This document shows, piece after piece, positions 1 to 6,671 of a DNA stretch of 10,306 nt (position 1 is its first letter; each line of letters opens with the position of its first letter). The translations under genes and the position numbers were made by a program. Origin of the DNA: an uncultured Litorilinea sp. (GTDB taxonomy: Bacteria; Chloroflexota; Anaerolineae; Caldilineales; Caldilineaceae); NCBI GenBank assembly GCA_946885925.1, contig CAMPHP010000058.1, positions 1 to 10,306 of the forward strand. The letters run 5' to 3'. The notes under the pieces were generated by a model. The model was not told the origin of the DNA, made no database searches, and saw nothing but the letters and a program-made list of their open reading frames with translations.

Positions 1-1257
1 GGGGTAGTCCAGCAATTTGGCGTGGATATAGGCTCCTAGCACACGAAGACTGGCGAGGACTGGTGCTGCAAAGAGCGCCCCCAGGATGCCAAAGAGGTTA
101 AATCCAATGGCAACGCCACACAAGACAACGATCGGGTGCAAGTTGACCCCATGTCCAATGATGCGTGGCACCAAGATATAATTTTCCAGTTGTTGAATGA
201 TGAAGTAGATAGCGACAGTGATCATGGCAAAGCCAAAATTGTTGACGCCATACTCATTCAACACTGTACTGCCCTGAATAAGGGCGATGATAACCGCGGG
301 AATCATGGACAAGGTGGGGCCGAGCGTAGGAATGATTTCCATCGTACCTGCCAGAATTCCCAGCAGCAGCGCACCCGGCATTCCCGCCAACTCTAGCGCA
401 ATCCATGTGGTCAAGCCAATGAGTAGACAGAGGATCAACTGCCCACGAAAGAAGCTTTGCCAGATATACCCCATGCGCCGCAATAGATCGATCCATTCGG
501 ATTGATAGTTGCGCGGAAAGAGTCCCTCAATATAGCGGCGGATGCTGGGGGAATCTTTGGTCATGTAGAGGCTAAGAAAAAAGACCAAAAGAAAGGTCAC
601 AATCACCTGGACAATGCTACCCACCACGCTAAACCCAATGGCGGCTGTGCTGCTCACCACATTGGTCGCTGTGCTGATCAACTGTTGGATATAGCTCAAA
701 ATTTCCGCCAGCGTGGGAATAAAGGCGAAATTTTGGATGTTTTCTTCGATTTGAGCTGTTACACCGGAGAGCGGTACTGTAAAGCCAAAGATCTCTGCTG
801 TGTCAGGGAGATTGTTGACCATTTCGCCCACCCAGCCAAAGAGACGAAAGGCCGTTGTGGGCACGTCAAAATTGAGCGATGCAAGCTGGGACAGCAACAC
901 AGGAACGAGCAACACTGGTGTCAATATAATACCCACCAGGAGCAACATATAGAGCAGCAAAGTGCTAATGGCACGCGGAACGCGGACGCGTTCGGCCAAG
1001 TCCACTATCGGGCTGAGGAAATAGGCGATAACACCCGCAATAACCAGCATGGGGATAAACGAGCGGATGGCCCAAACCGTCCCCAGCCCCACAACCAGGA
1101 GGATGATAATGACAACGCGCTTGGTATCCAGATCCCATGCAGATGGGGCAAGTGTTTCAGCGTGCGTCCTGTGGACAGTGACCTGCGTCGATTCGTCAGC
1201 CTCCGCGTCCGTAGGACGCTCCGGCAACACTGCCATTGGTTCAGAAAAATTCGCCAT
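1..1257 (-). CDS. AI-2E family (PerM/UPF0118) transporter, C-terminus cut by window edge
   Basis: Reading the minus strand from the ATG at 1257 gives 419 codons without a stop, running off the window start. An in-frame TGA shortly upstream makes this ATG the first ATG, GTG or TTG start of the frame; no good ribosome binding site is visible. The first ~45 residues are polar. Hydrophobic segments then follow at about 47-80, 97-125, 205-232, 272-300, 302-328, 341-358 and 372-405. Family hallmarks are clear: FFRGQL (269-274), EIIPTLGP (307-314) with P320, the QQLENYILVPRIIG stretch (355-368), and G-x-L-GALFAAPV near 390-400. The family is a set of inner-membrane exporters or permeases. Some members are tied to autoinducer-2 and others to Na+/H+ exchange, so the substrate here is unknown. 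Members are usually about 350-400 residues; the N-terminal extension makes this one slightly long, and probably only a short tail is missing. It follows nurA on the same strand after 229 bp, so it may have its own promoter. Confidence 0.93.
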   Translation of the reverse strand, partial: MANFSEPMAVLPERPTDAEADESTQVTVHRTHAETLAPSAWDLDTKRVVIIILLVVGLGTVWAIRSFIPMLVIAGVIAYFLSPIVDLAERVRVPRAISTLLLYMLLLVGIILTPVLLVPVLLSQLASLNFDVPTTAFRLFGWVGEMVNNLPDTAEIFGFTVPLSGVTAQIEENIQNFAFIPTLAEILSYIQQLISTATNVVSSTAAIGFSVVGSIVQVIVTFLLVFFLSLYMTKDSPSIRRYIEGLFPRNYQSEWIDLLRRMGYIWQSFFRGQLILCLLIGLTTWIALELAGMPGALLLGILAGTMEIIPTLGPTLSMIPAVIIALIQGSTVLNEYGVNNFGFAMITVAIYFIIQQLENYILVPRIIGHGVNLHPIVVLCGVAIGFNLFGILGALFAAPVLASLRVLGAYIHAKLLDYP

Positions 1258-1486
1258 CGAGAATCCGCTTGCTTTGAAAAAGACTCAACCCAACGTTAAG
1301 CCTGCGCTGTACTACAACTACCTTGAGCGGGTCAGCCGAGCGCCCGTTGGGGACACAAGGCATACGAACTCAACAGTACTGAGAACAGCGACTTTCTATA
1401 AACCATAACACAGAATGACGAGATCGGTCGCGTCCAATCGCGATCTATGGCATGGCCCCTGTGATTTTGTGCCTATAATCTTGTGC

Positions 1487-2725
1487 TTAACGGCGTGCGA
1501 CCTTGCTGGCTGCTTTGCGTGCTTGCACTAACTCTAACCCCGACTTAAGCGCAAATTGCTCGAAGAGGTTATAAAAACGTTGGCGGTCGGCATGGCTGAT
1601 GACTGCCAATGCATCGGCAGTTTCTGCGGCATAGGGATAGCCCGTGCCCACTACACATTCGGCGCGCACCAGATCAAGAATCTCTTCCGCCAATTCTTCC
1701 TCCACGATCCAACGGGGCATCTCCACCCGTGCTGGAACGCGATCGCGCGTCAGGCGCACATAGGTAAAGGCCACATCCGTATAAAAAGGAACACGATTTG
1801 CTTGGCTCAATTTATCTGCGCGTGCACAGTAGAAGAGGGGCGAACGATCTCCCCAATTTGGTAATAGTGGCTCAAAGAGCGCCGCATCACTGAGTGTGAG
1901 TTCGCCCGCGCCGCGTTTGCCAGAGACAAGATCGACTAGCTTTACAAAATCACGACTATAGGAGCGATCCACAAATGCCACCAGAGGAACCCTGGATTGC
2001 GCCGAACAATTGAGCAACTTGTTTACGGCTGCTATATAGGGTGCTGCTTGTTCTGTACGCATTGGCCCTACGAAGCTTATGATCAAAGAGCCATCAAAAA
2101 AGCAAAGTGGTTTGGCTCGTTGGGGCGCATCGGCGTAGCTCGCCATGATCGTACAGAGTTGCTCACATTCGCGCACGAAACGCTCTTGGTTCACACGCCA
2201 GTTGGGCAGGGCGCGATCATCGCCTTCGCTTTCTTCATCCTCCGCCAACTCGGCAGGCCCAAACACCTGGAAGCTTACATCCTTGATATAGGGCGTGCCT
2301 GCTTCATGGGGATTGATAAACCATCCCACCTGCACTGCCCCCACCGGCAGATTGTAATCTTTACTCGGCACAATCTGGCTGCCATCCACAGCGGCTACCG
2401 GGCGTCCAGTTAGAACCTCTAGCGCCCATGCACGCGCATCCTGATGACTCGCCCACTTTTGCCCAAAGGGCATGCACAAATTGTTTGCTTGATCCCACTC
2501 AGGCGTTGGCAGCGCACCAGGCGAACCCTCTCCTGTGGTTATCAAATAGTGATCTAGTGCAAAAGAGTCATATTCTTGGATGGTCGCAAGTCGCGTTCGT
2601 ACCGCATCGCGTTGGCGACGCAGATCACCCGCATAACCTTCAAATTGGGAGCGCTTTTCTTCTAAAGCGACAATTACTTTTTCGCGGTCTAACACGTCAT
2701 CACTGTTGAGGTGGAGTATACGCAC
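1487..2725 (-). CDS. nurA: NurA domain nuclease (predicted DNA repair 5'-3' nuclease)
   Basis: This 412-residue protein starts at a GTG (2725), the first start codon after an in-frame TAG; no clear Shine-Dalgarno sequence precedes it, so a start at the in-frame GTG of codon 11 is possible. The NurA fold is recognised from AVDGSQ (D114, first metal-binding Asp), FFDGSL (D211), FVDRSYS (253-257), RVEMPRW (333-339), and the C-terminal GTGYPYAAETADALAVISHAD region, which holds the conserved Tyr and the His (H378) typical of the family. Residues 1-55 are charged and probably a helical coil. NurA nucleases are Mn-dependent and in archaea act with the HerA ATPase in resecting double-strand breaks. 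No herA is in this window, so a HerA partner must be elsewhere or absent. The acidic insert at 158-171 is unlikely to be catalytic. Codirectional with the AI-2E gene, divergent from the large surface protein. The family call is firm; the in vivo role is inferred. Confidence 0.88.
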   Translation of the reverse strand: MRILHLNSDDVLDREKVIVALEEKRSQFEGYAGDLRRQRDAVRTRLATIQEYDSFALDHYLITTGEGSPGALPTPEWDQANNLCMPFGQKWASHQDARAWALEVLTGRPVAAVDGSQIVPSKDYNLPVGAVQVGWFINPHEAGTPYIKDVSFQVFGPAELAEDEESEGDDRALPNWRVNQERFVRECEQLCTIMASYADAPQRAKPLCFFDGSLIISFVGPMRTEQAAPYIAAVNKLLNCSAQSRVPLVAFVDRSYSRDFVKLVDLVSGKRGAGELTLSDAALFEPLLPNWGDRSPLFYCARADKLSQANRVPFYTDVAFTYVRLTRDRVPARVEMPRWIVEEELAEEILDLVRAECVVGTGYPYAAETADALAVISHADRQRFYNLFEQFALKSGLELVQARKAASKVARR

Positions 2726-2783
2726 CGATGACTATACGACGGTAGGCGTGAACTTTAGGGAATTGGTAGCATCAAGCAAGTTG

Positions 2784-2789
2784 ATTATA
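2784..2789 (-). promoter_or_regulatory. Possible -10 element for nurA
   Basis: The minus strand reads a perfect TATAAT here, about 58 nt before the nurA GTG. The hexamer 17 bp upstream (AGAAGG) does not resemble a -35 box, so support is the -10 match and position only. Confidence 0.25.
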
Positions 2790-2827
2790 CGAAAAACCCT
2801 AGATTACCTTCTCCATCGCTATACCGG

Positions 2828-2851
2828 CTACCGCTGTGCGCATGGCGGTAG
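2828..2851. repeat. Inverted repeat, 7-bp perfect stem
   Basis: CTACCGC (2828-2834) pairs with GCGGTAG (2845-2851) across a 10-nt loop. It lies between the divergent nurA and surface-protein genes, upstream of the predicted plus-strand promoter. It could be an operator or part of the nurA leader. No T-tract follows on either strand, so an intrinsic terminator is unlikely. Confidence 0.4.
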
Positions 2852-2864
2852 GTTGGCGAATAGG

Positions 2865-2881
2865 CCGCTTTACGGAAGCGG
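2865..2881. repeat. Inverted repeat, 6-bp stem abutting the -35 box
   Basis: CCGCTT (2865-2870) pairs with AAGCGG (2876-2881) around the loop TACGG. Its right edge touches the predicted -35 hexamer at 2882. That position suits a regulator-binding site, but this is inference from placement. Confidence 0.4.
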
Positions 2882-2910
2882 TTGTACTCTGACAGTGCGT
2901 ATTATATCAT
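2882..2910 (+). promoter_or_regulatory. Candidate sigma70-type promoter of the FG-GAP surface protein gene
   Basis: TTGTAC (2882-2887) and TATCAT (2905-2910) are spaced by exactly 17 bp and resemble TTGACA/TATAAT. Transcription would begin near 2917, giving a leader of about 240 nt before the ATG at 3155. The match is by eye and untested; a nearer promoter is not excluded. Confidence 0.4.
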
Positions 2911-3082
2911 ACCAAGGGTTGGGTCTTCTTCCGTCGCTGCCGAGTAAGTCGTTGCTGCGTCGGTCTTTGTGTCCCTATCACCCGGACTGCACCGAAAATG
3001 TGCTGTGAATGTACCAGGCATGAACGGTGATAGGTTGGTGACATAGAGCGCTAGTGCCCGCCCCAGGGTTAGAACCGTCCAG

Positions 3083-3118
3083 TGTAGTGATTGTGACGCG
3101 CTTGGCGTTCTCACTACA
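3083..3118 (+). promoter_or_regulatory. Stem-loop in the 5' leader of the surface protein gene
   Basis: TGTAGTGA (3083-3090) is perfectly complementary to TCACTACA (3111-3118). Inside it, ACGC (3096-3099) pairs with GCGT (3105-3108) around the loop GCTTG. The result is an imperfect two-part hairpin that ends 18 nt before the Shine-Dalgarno sequence. It could work as an RNA structure affecting translation or as a DNA operator. No known riboswitch class was recognised. Confidence 0.45.
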
Positions 3119-3136
3119 TATCATGTGAAGATTATC

Positions 3137-3144
3137 TGAGGAGG
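3137..3144 (+). promoter_or_regulatory. Strong ribosome binding site for the surface protein
   Basis: TGAGGAGG lies 10 nt before the ATG at 3155. It contains the full AGGAGG core and fixes this ATG as the start; the spacing is slightly long. Confidence 0.75.
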
Positions 3145-3154
3145 CACGCACCCC

Positions 3155-6100
3155 ATGGTCAATCCAGGGAGCAGCCCGCGAATTGTCTACTTGAATAGAT
3201 GGTTGTGGCGCTTGCGCCAAAACGCTCCGAAACTGCTGCGCTTCTTGACGTTGGCGTTGATATTTATCTTGTTTGCGCCTGTGCAAGCCGCTGGACGGCA
3301 AAATGTAGAGGTCGTCTGGAGTAATGACCCGCCCTTGGGTGGCTACCAGTTGGGCGACTTTGATGGCGATGGCAAAACTGATCTCTTTCGCATATCGGGA
3401 AGCCAGTGGCAGTATTCAGCGGGTGGCAACGGCCCCTGGCAGAACCTAGCTACTGACTCTACGGCCCAAAGTGAGCTTCGTTTTGGTGACTTTGATGGGG
3501 ACGCGAAAACCGATGTCTTTCGCGTCAGTGGCAACCAGTGGCAGTACAGCCGCGGCGGCACCCAACCCTGGACGAATCTTTCCACCGATACTACCCCCGT
3601 AAGCGAACTACGCTTTGGCGATTTTGATGGGGATGGCAAGACCGATGTCTTTAGCATCAATACGAGCAGTGGACAATGGCGCTATTCCCCAGGTGGTGCT
3701 GGTGCATATCAGAATCTAGCGATGGATACAACGCCTCTGGCTGAACTGCGCTTTGGCTTTTTTGATAACGACGACAAAATTGATGTCTTTAACCGTCGTG
3801 CTGATGGTCAATGGCGTTATTCTTCGGGGGGGGCTAGCAACTGGGTCAATCTGGCGATGGATGCCACAGTCCCCATCAGCGAAATGGCACTGGGTGATTT
3901 TGATGGAGATGGCATTTCCGATGTCTTTAACCGCGAGACGAGTGGGCAGTGGCGCTACTCGCGCCGGGGAGTGGATCCCTGGGCTCCTCTAGGCAGCGAT
4001 CCCGCGGTTGCCTTTAGCGAACTGCGCTTTGGCGATTTTAACGGTGACAATAAGACCGATGTCTTTAATGTCGGGCCTGGGGGCCAGCCGCGCTATTCCT
4101 CTGGGGGTACGGGAGCATGGCAGAACTTGACGCCAACTTCAATGCCAACCCCGGCCACGCCCCCTCCGCCTACAACCAGTATTGCCACCCTGGAATTTGG
4201 CGACTTTGACGCCGATGGCTATACCGATGTCTTCCGCATCAATTCGGGACAGTGGCAATATTCGCCGCGCGGTCTGGAGCCGTGGCAGAACCTGGCGAAG
4301 GATTCGTTGCCTCTGAGTGACTTACGCTTTGGCGATTTTAACGGCGATGGGCGCACCGATGTCTTTAGTGTAGACCCCAACGGGCGCTGGCGCTGGTCTG
4401 ATGGAGGACGCAGCACTTGGCAGGAATTGGCGCTGGATAATCTGCCAATCACTGAACTGCGCTTTGGCGATTTCGACGGTGACGGCATCACCGATGTCTT
4501 TAGCCGGGAGAATAGCGGGCAATGGCGCTTCCGCAGCCGCGGGCTGGGTGATTGGATTCCACTCGCCAGCGATCCACTGCCGCTGACCGAACTCGCATTT
4601 GGCGACTTTAATGGCGATGGCTATACCGATGTTTTTAGTATTGACCCTGTGACAGGGCGCGGGCGCTATTCGGATCAAGCCCGCGCACCTTGGGTTCCAC
4701 TCGACGTTGAAAATATCCCGCTAACCTTGCTGCGCTTTGGCGACTTTGATGGGGATGGTCGCACGGATATTTTTACGCGCGATGCCAATGGTCAGTGGCG
4801 CTATCTGCGCGCTGGTCTGGGCAATTGGGTCAACGGAGCCTCTGACCCGCTGCCCTTGAGCGATCTGCGTTTTGGGGATTTTAATCGGGACAGCCGTACC
4901 GATGTTTTCTCGATTGGGCCAGATGGTCGTTGGCGTTATTCCAGTGCTGCTGAAGGTCCTTGGGTCTTGTTGGGGCCACCTCCCGAGGTAACTATCACGC
5001 CCACCATTACACCGACGATGACCGGGACGCGCCCCTCGCCAACGGGCCAGCCATCGGCGCAGCCGACGGGAAGTAGCTGTCCGGATATTTTGGTCAACGG
5101 CGACTTTGAGTATGACTCAGGTTGGATCTTTGGGGTAAGCCCTGTACCGGGTAAGTATACAGGCGCACAAAAGAAGAGTGGCATCCGCTCTGTGCAATTG
5201 GGGATTCCGCCAGAGACGAGCGTGGTGGAAAGCTATTCCTCCATTCGCCAACAAGTCATGATTCCACCCAACGCCGCGACAATCACCCTGCGCTGGTGGC
5301 AATGGGCCTATAGCGAGGAAGGACAGAACCCAAATCCCAGCGCATCACAGGATCGCTTAGATGTGATCTTGCTCTCACCCAGTGGCGAAACACTCAAAGT
5401 TTTGCACAGGTCACGTCGGAATGATAATGGCTGGCAGCCCGTTTCGATTGACTTGACGGAGTTTGTTGGTCAGACCTTTTCAGTCTATTTCAACCTCTAT
5501 AATGATGGCGGCGGCGGGCGGTCGCTGATCTTCCTGGACGCAGTGGCGCTAGAAGTCTGTCCTAGCGGTGGAGCTATGCCGGGTCAGCCAATGCCCGGTC
5601 AACCAATGCCAGGAGGCGATCCGGGCTGGGGTGGGCCGCCAATGGGGGGCTATCCCGATAGGGGTAAGCCAGGCATGGGACGCCCGCATGGGCCAGGTGG
5701 GCCGTGGAAAACAGAGACGCCGGAGACGGAGACACCCACGCCGACCTTTACGCCGACGCCGACCTTTACACCGACCTTTACGCCTACGCCGACAGAGACG
5801 ACGACGCCTACCGCAACGATGACGAATACAGGTGACATGACCGGCACCAATGGCATAACAGATACGGGAGGTGTCAGCGTTTCGCTGGCTCCGTTGAATC
5901 AGCCCATTAATACGCCCATCCCCTCAGCCGTTCCGGTGAGCGAATGTACGGAATTGGTCAACAATGGTGATTTTGAGGTGAATAACACGGGCTGGACACT
6001 TCTGGATGGCACATCTCCACCGAGCTATACCACCGAATTGGCTTTCAATCGCAGCCGCCAATCCATGCGGCTGGGGATTGTCGGGGGGGCGAACGTAGCC

Positions 6101-6643
6101 AGCATCAGCGCCATTGACCAAATGATCGCGCTGCCCGCGGATGCCACAAGTATTATCTTGAGCTTCCGTTATTTTCCGCTCTATGAGCCAGTGCCAGGGC
6201 CAGGTGATCTCCAGTATGTGGATATTTACAATGTGCTATCGGGCCAGTTTGCCGGACGTGCATTGGGCACTCAGTCCGACGAGCGCACATGGTTAGCGGA
6301 GGACTATGATCTGACCATGCAAGCAGGGCAGACCATTCGCTTGATCATCGCGGTGAACAATGATGGGATAGAAGGGCGCACGGCGATGTATGTGGACAAT
6401 GTCTCCATTATGGCCTGTCGTTTTAACGATCTCGTGGCACCCAGCTCTGATCGCGCGGGCCAACCCGCGGTCAGCAACCGTCCTGTGCCGGATCAGTCAC
6501 CAATTGAATTGGCTGGACGAGAGGAGAGTGGCCCGCCAGCGTGGCTTACACGACTGACTGCTGTGGGCGTGCTGGCGAGCATTGCCGGGGTCATCGGCTT
6601 TGCCGTTATGGTCATTATCGGCACGCTTCGCACTGAAGAGTAG
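3155..6643 (+). CDS. Large exported, membrane-anchored FG-GAP/VCBS-repeat surface protein with two jelly-roll-like domains
   Basis: The product is 1162 residues. A basic N-terminus and hydrophobic core (about 27-42) ending in VQA-AG (43-47) form a signal peptide. Residues 64-608 hold twelve units of about 44-46 residues, starting near 64, 108, 152, 198, 244, 290, 346, 390, 435, 480, 526 and 571. Each has a calcium-loop motif like GDFDGDGKTDVF followed by QW-R/Q-YS-x-G-G and W-x-x-L. A Pro/Thr linker (326-345) splits them into two sets of six. Two domains follow, C642-C802 and C931-C1088. Both open with NGDFE and close with a D-A/N-V sequence before the last Cys, as in galactose-binding/jelly-roll or MAM-like modules. 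They are joined by a Gly/Pro/Met-rich stretch (803-850) and a Thr-Pro stalk (853-892). A transmembrane segment (about 1134-1157) with a short charged tail ends the protein. FG-GAP and VCBS repeats usually form beta-propellers used in adhesion or ligand binding. No catalytic motif or LPXTG sorting signal was seen. The exact role is unknown; surface adhesion or polysaccharide binding is inferred. Confidence 0.9.
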   Translation: MVNPGSSPRIVYLNRWLWRLRQNAPKLLRFLTLALIFILFAPVQAAGRQNVEVVWSNDPPLGGYQLGDFDGDGKTDLFRISGSQWQYSAGGNGPWQNLATDSTAQSELRFGDFDGDAKTDVFRVSGNQWQYSRGGTQPWTNLSTDTTPVSELRFGDFDGDGKTDVFSINTSSGQWRYSPGGAGAYQNLAMDTTPLAELRFGFFDNDDKIDVFNRRADGQWRYSSGGASNWVNLAMDATVPISEMALGDFDGDGISDVFNRETSGQWRYSRRGVDPWAPLGSDPAVAFSELRFGDFNGDNKTDVFNVGPGGQPRYSSGGTGAWQNLTPTSMPTPATPPPPTTSIATLEFGDFDADGYTDVFRINSGQWQYSPRGLEPWQNLAKDSLPLSDLRFGDFNGDGRTDVFSVDPNGRWRWSDGGRSTWQELALDNLPITELRFGDFDGDGITDVFSRENSGQWRFRSRGLGDWIPLASDPLPLTELAFGDFNGDGYTDVFSIDPVTGRGRYSDQARAPWVPLDVENIPLTLLRFGDFDGDGRTDIFTRDANGQWRYLRAGLGNWVNGASDPLPLSDLRFGDFNRDSRTDVFSIGPDGRWRYSSAAEGPWVLLGPPPEVTITPTITPTMTGTRPSPTGQPSAQPTGSSCPDILVNGDFEYDSGWIFGVSPVPGKYTGAQKKSGIRSVQLGIPPETSVVESYSSIRQQVMIPPNAATITLRWWQWAYSEEGQNPNPSASQDRLDVILLSPSGETLKVLHRSRRNDNGWQPVSIDLTEFVGQTFSVYFNLYNDGGGGRSLIFLDAVALEVCPSGGAMPGQPMPGQPMPGGDPGWGGPPMGGYPDRGKPGMGRPHGPGGPWKTETPETETPTPTFTPTPTFTPTFTPTPTETTTPTATMTNTGDMTGTNGITDTGGVSVSLAPLNQPINTPIPSAVPVSECTELVNNGDFEVNNTGWTLLDGTSPPSYTTELAFNRSRQSMRLGIVGGANVASISAIDQMIALPADATSIILSFRYFPLYEPVPGPGDLQYVDIYNVLSGQFAGRALGTQSDERTWLAEDYDLTMQAGQTIRLIIAVNNDGIEGRTAMYVDNVSIMACRFNDLVAPSSDRAGQPAVSNRPVPDQSPIELAGREESGPPAWLTRLTAVGVLASIAGVIGFAVMVIIGTLRTEE
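3344..4977 (+). repeat. Twelve tandem FG-GAP/VCBS-like coding units, about 132-138 bp each
   Basis: The coding repeats recur with DNA blocks resembling CTGCGCTTTGGCGATTTT and ACCGATGTCTTTAG. Calcium-loop acids (D-x-D/N-x-D-x-x-x-D) are intact in most units. Unit 4 (FFDNDDKID) lacks the first Asp; unit 12 (DFNRDSRTD) has lost the usual Gly positions. Unit 6 has Pro in place of the conserved Trp (GGQPRYS). A low-complexity linker of about 60 bp lies between units 6 and 7. Confidence 0.88.
5576..5620 (+). repeat. Short tandem repeat coding M-P-G-Q-P
   Basis: Two 15-bp units (5576-5590 and 5591-5605) and a third diverging one encode MPGQP-MPGQP-MPGG. They start the Gly/Pro/Met-rich flexible linker between the two jelly-roll-like domains and may be prone to slippage. 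Confidence 0.7.
5711..5830 (+). repeat. Low-complexity Thr-Pro stalk coding repeat
   Basis: Degenerate repeats of ACG-CCG and ACC-TTT-ACG-CCG codons encode a TETPTPTFTPTP-type stretch (residues about 853-892). Such stalks are common in exported Chloroflexota proteins and are probable O-glycosylation sites (inference). The region is a candidate for length variation between strains. Confidence 0.75.
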
Positions 6644-6658
6644 CGCGTACTGAAGCGT
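6623..6658. terminator. Possible weak bidirectional terminator between convergent genes
   Basis: ACGCTTC (6623-6629) pairs with GAAGCGT (6652-6658), spanning the stop codon of the surface protein gene and most of the 28-bp gap to the kinase gene. The loop is long (22 nt) and no T-tract follows, so intrinsic termination is doubtful. Confidence 0.2.
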
Positions 6659-6671
6659 ACCGGCAGAGGAA

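Larger units (their letters stand above)
2726..3154. other. Divergent intergenic region between nurA and the FG-GAP surface protein
   Basis: This 429-bp stretch has no convincing gene. It holds a possible nurA -10 box (2784-2789, minus strand), two neighbouring hairpins (2828-2851 and 2865-2881), a sigma70-like promoter for the plus-strand gene (2882-2910), a roughly 240-nt untranslated leader with an imperfect stem-loop (3083-3118), and a strong Shine-Dalgarno sequence (3137-3144). Short open frames on either strand here have no recognisable protein features. Confidence 0.6.

Noticed and set aside
502..1299. 265-codon plus-strand open frame opposite the AI-2E transporter
   Set aside because: The translation is rich in His, Gln, Asn and Arg with no domain, whereas the minus strand gives a clear membrane transporter through the same bases.
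1421..1446. Inverted repeat AGATCG...CGATCT downstream of nurA
   Set aside because: The 6-bp stem competes with a TCGCG/CGCGA pairing and no T-tract follows, so a terminator call is not supported.
3067..3076. GGTTAGAACC resembling a tRNA T-arm
   Set aside because: The loop would be only 2 nt, and no acceptor stem, anticodon arm or D-arm surrounds it.
3343..4491. Minus-strand open frames inside the FG-GAP repeats (3343-3660, 4219-4491)
   Set aside because: They are antisense images of the repeated calcium-loop codons (recurring SPSKSPKRSS) and not independent genes.
5650..5856. Minus-strand frame rich in V-G-V repeats
   Set aside because: It is the complement of the Thr-Pro stalk and only reflects its low complexity.
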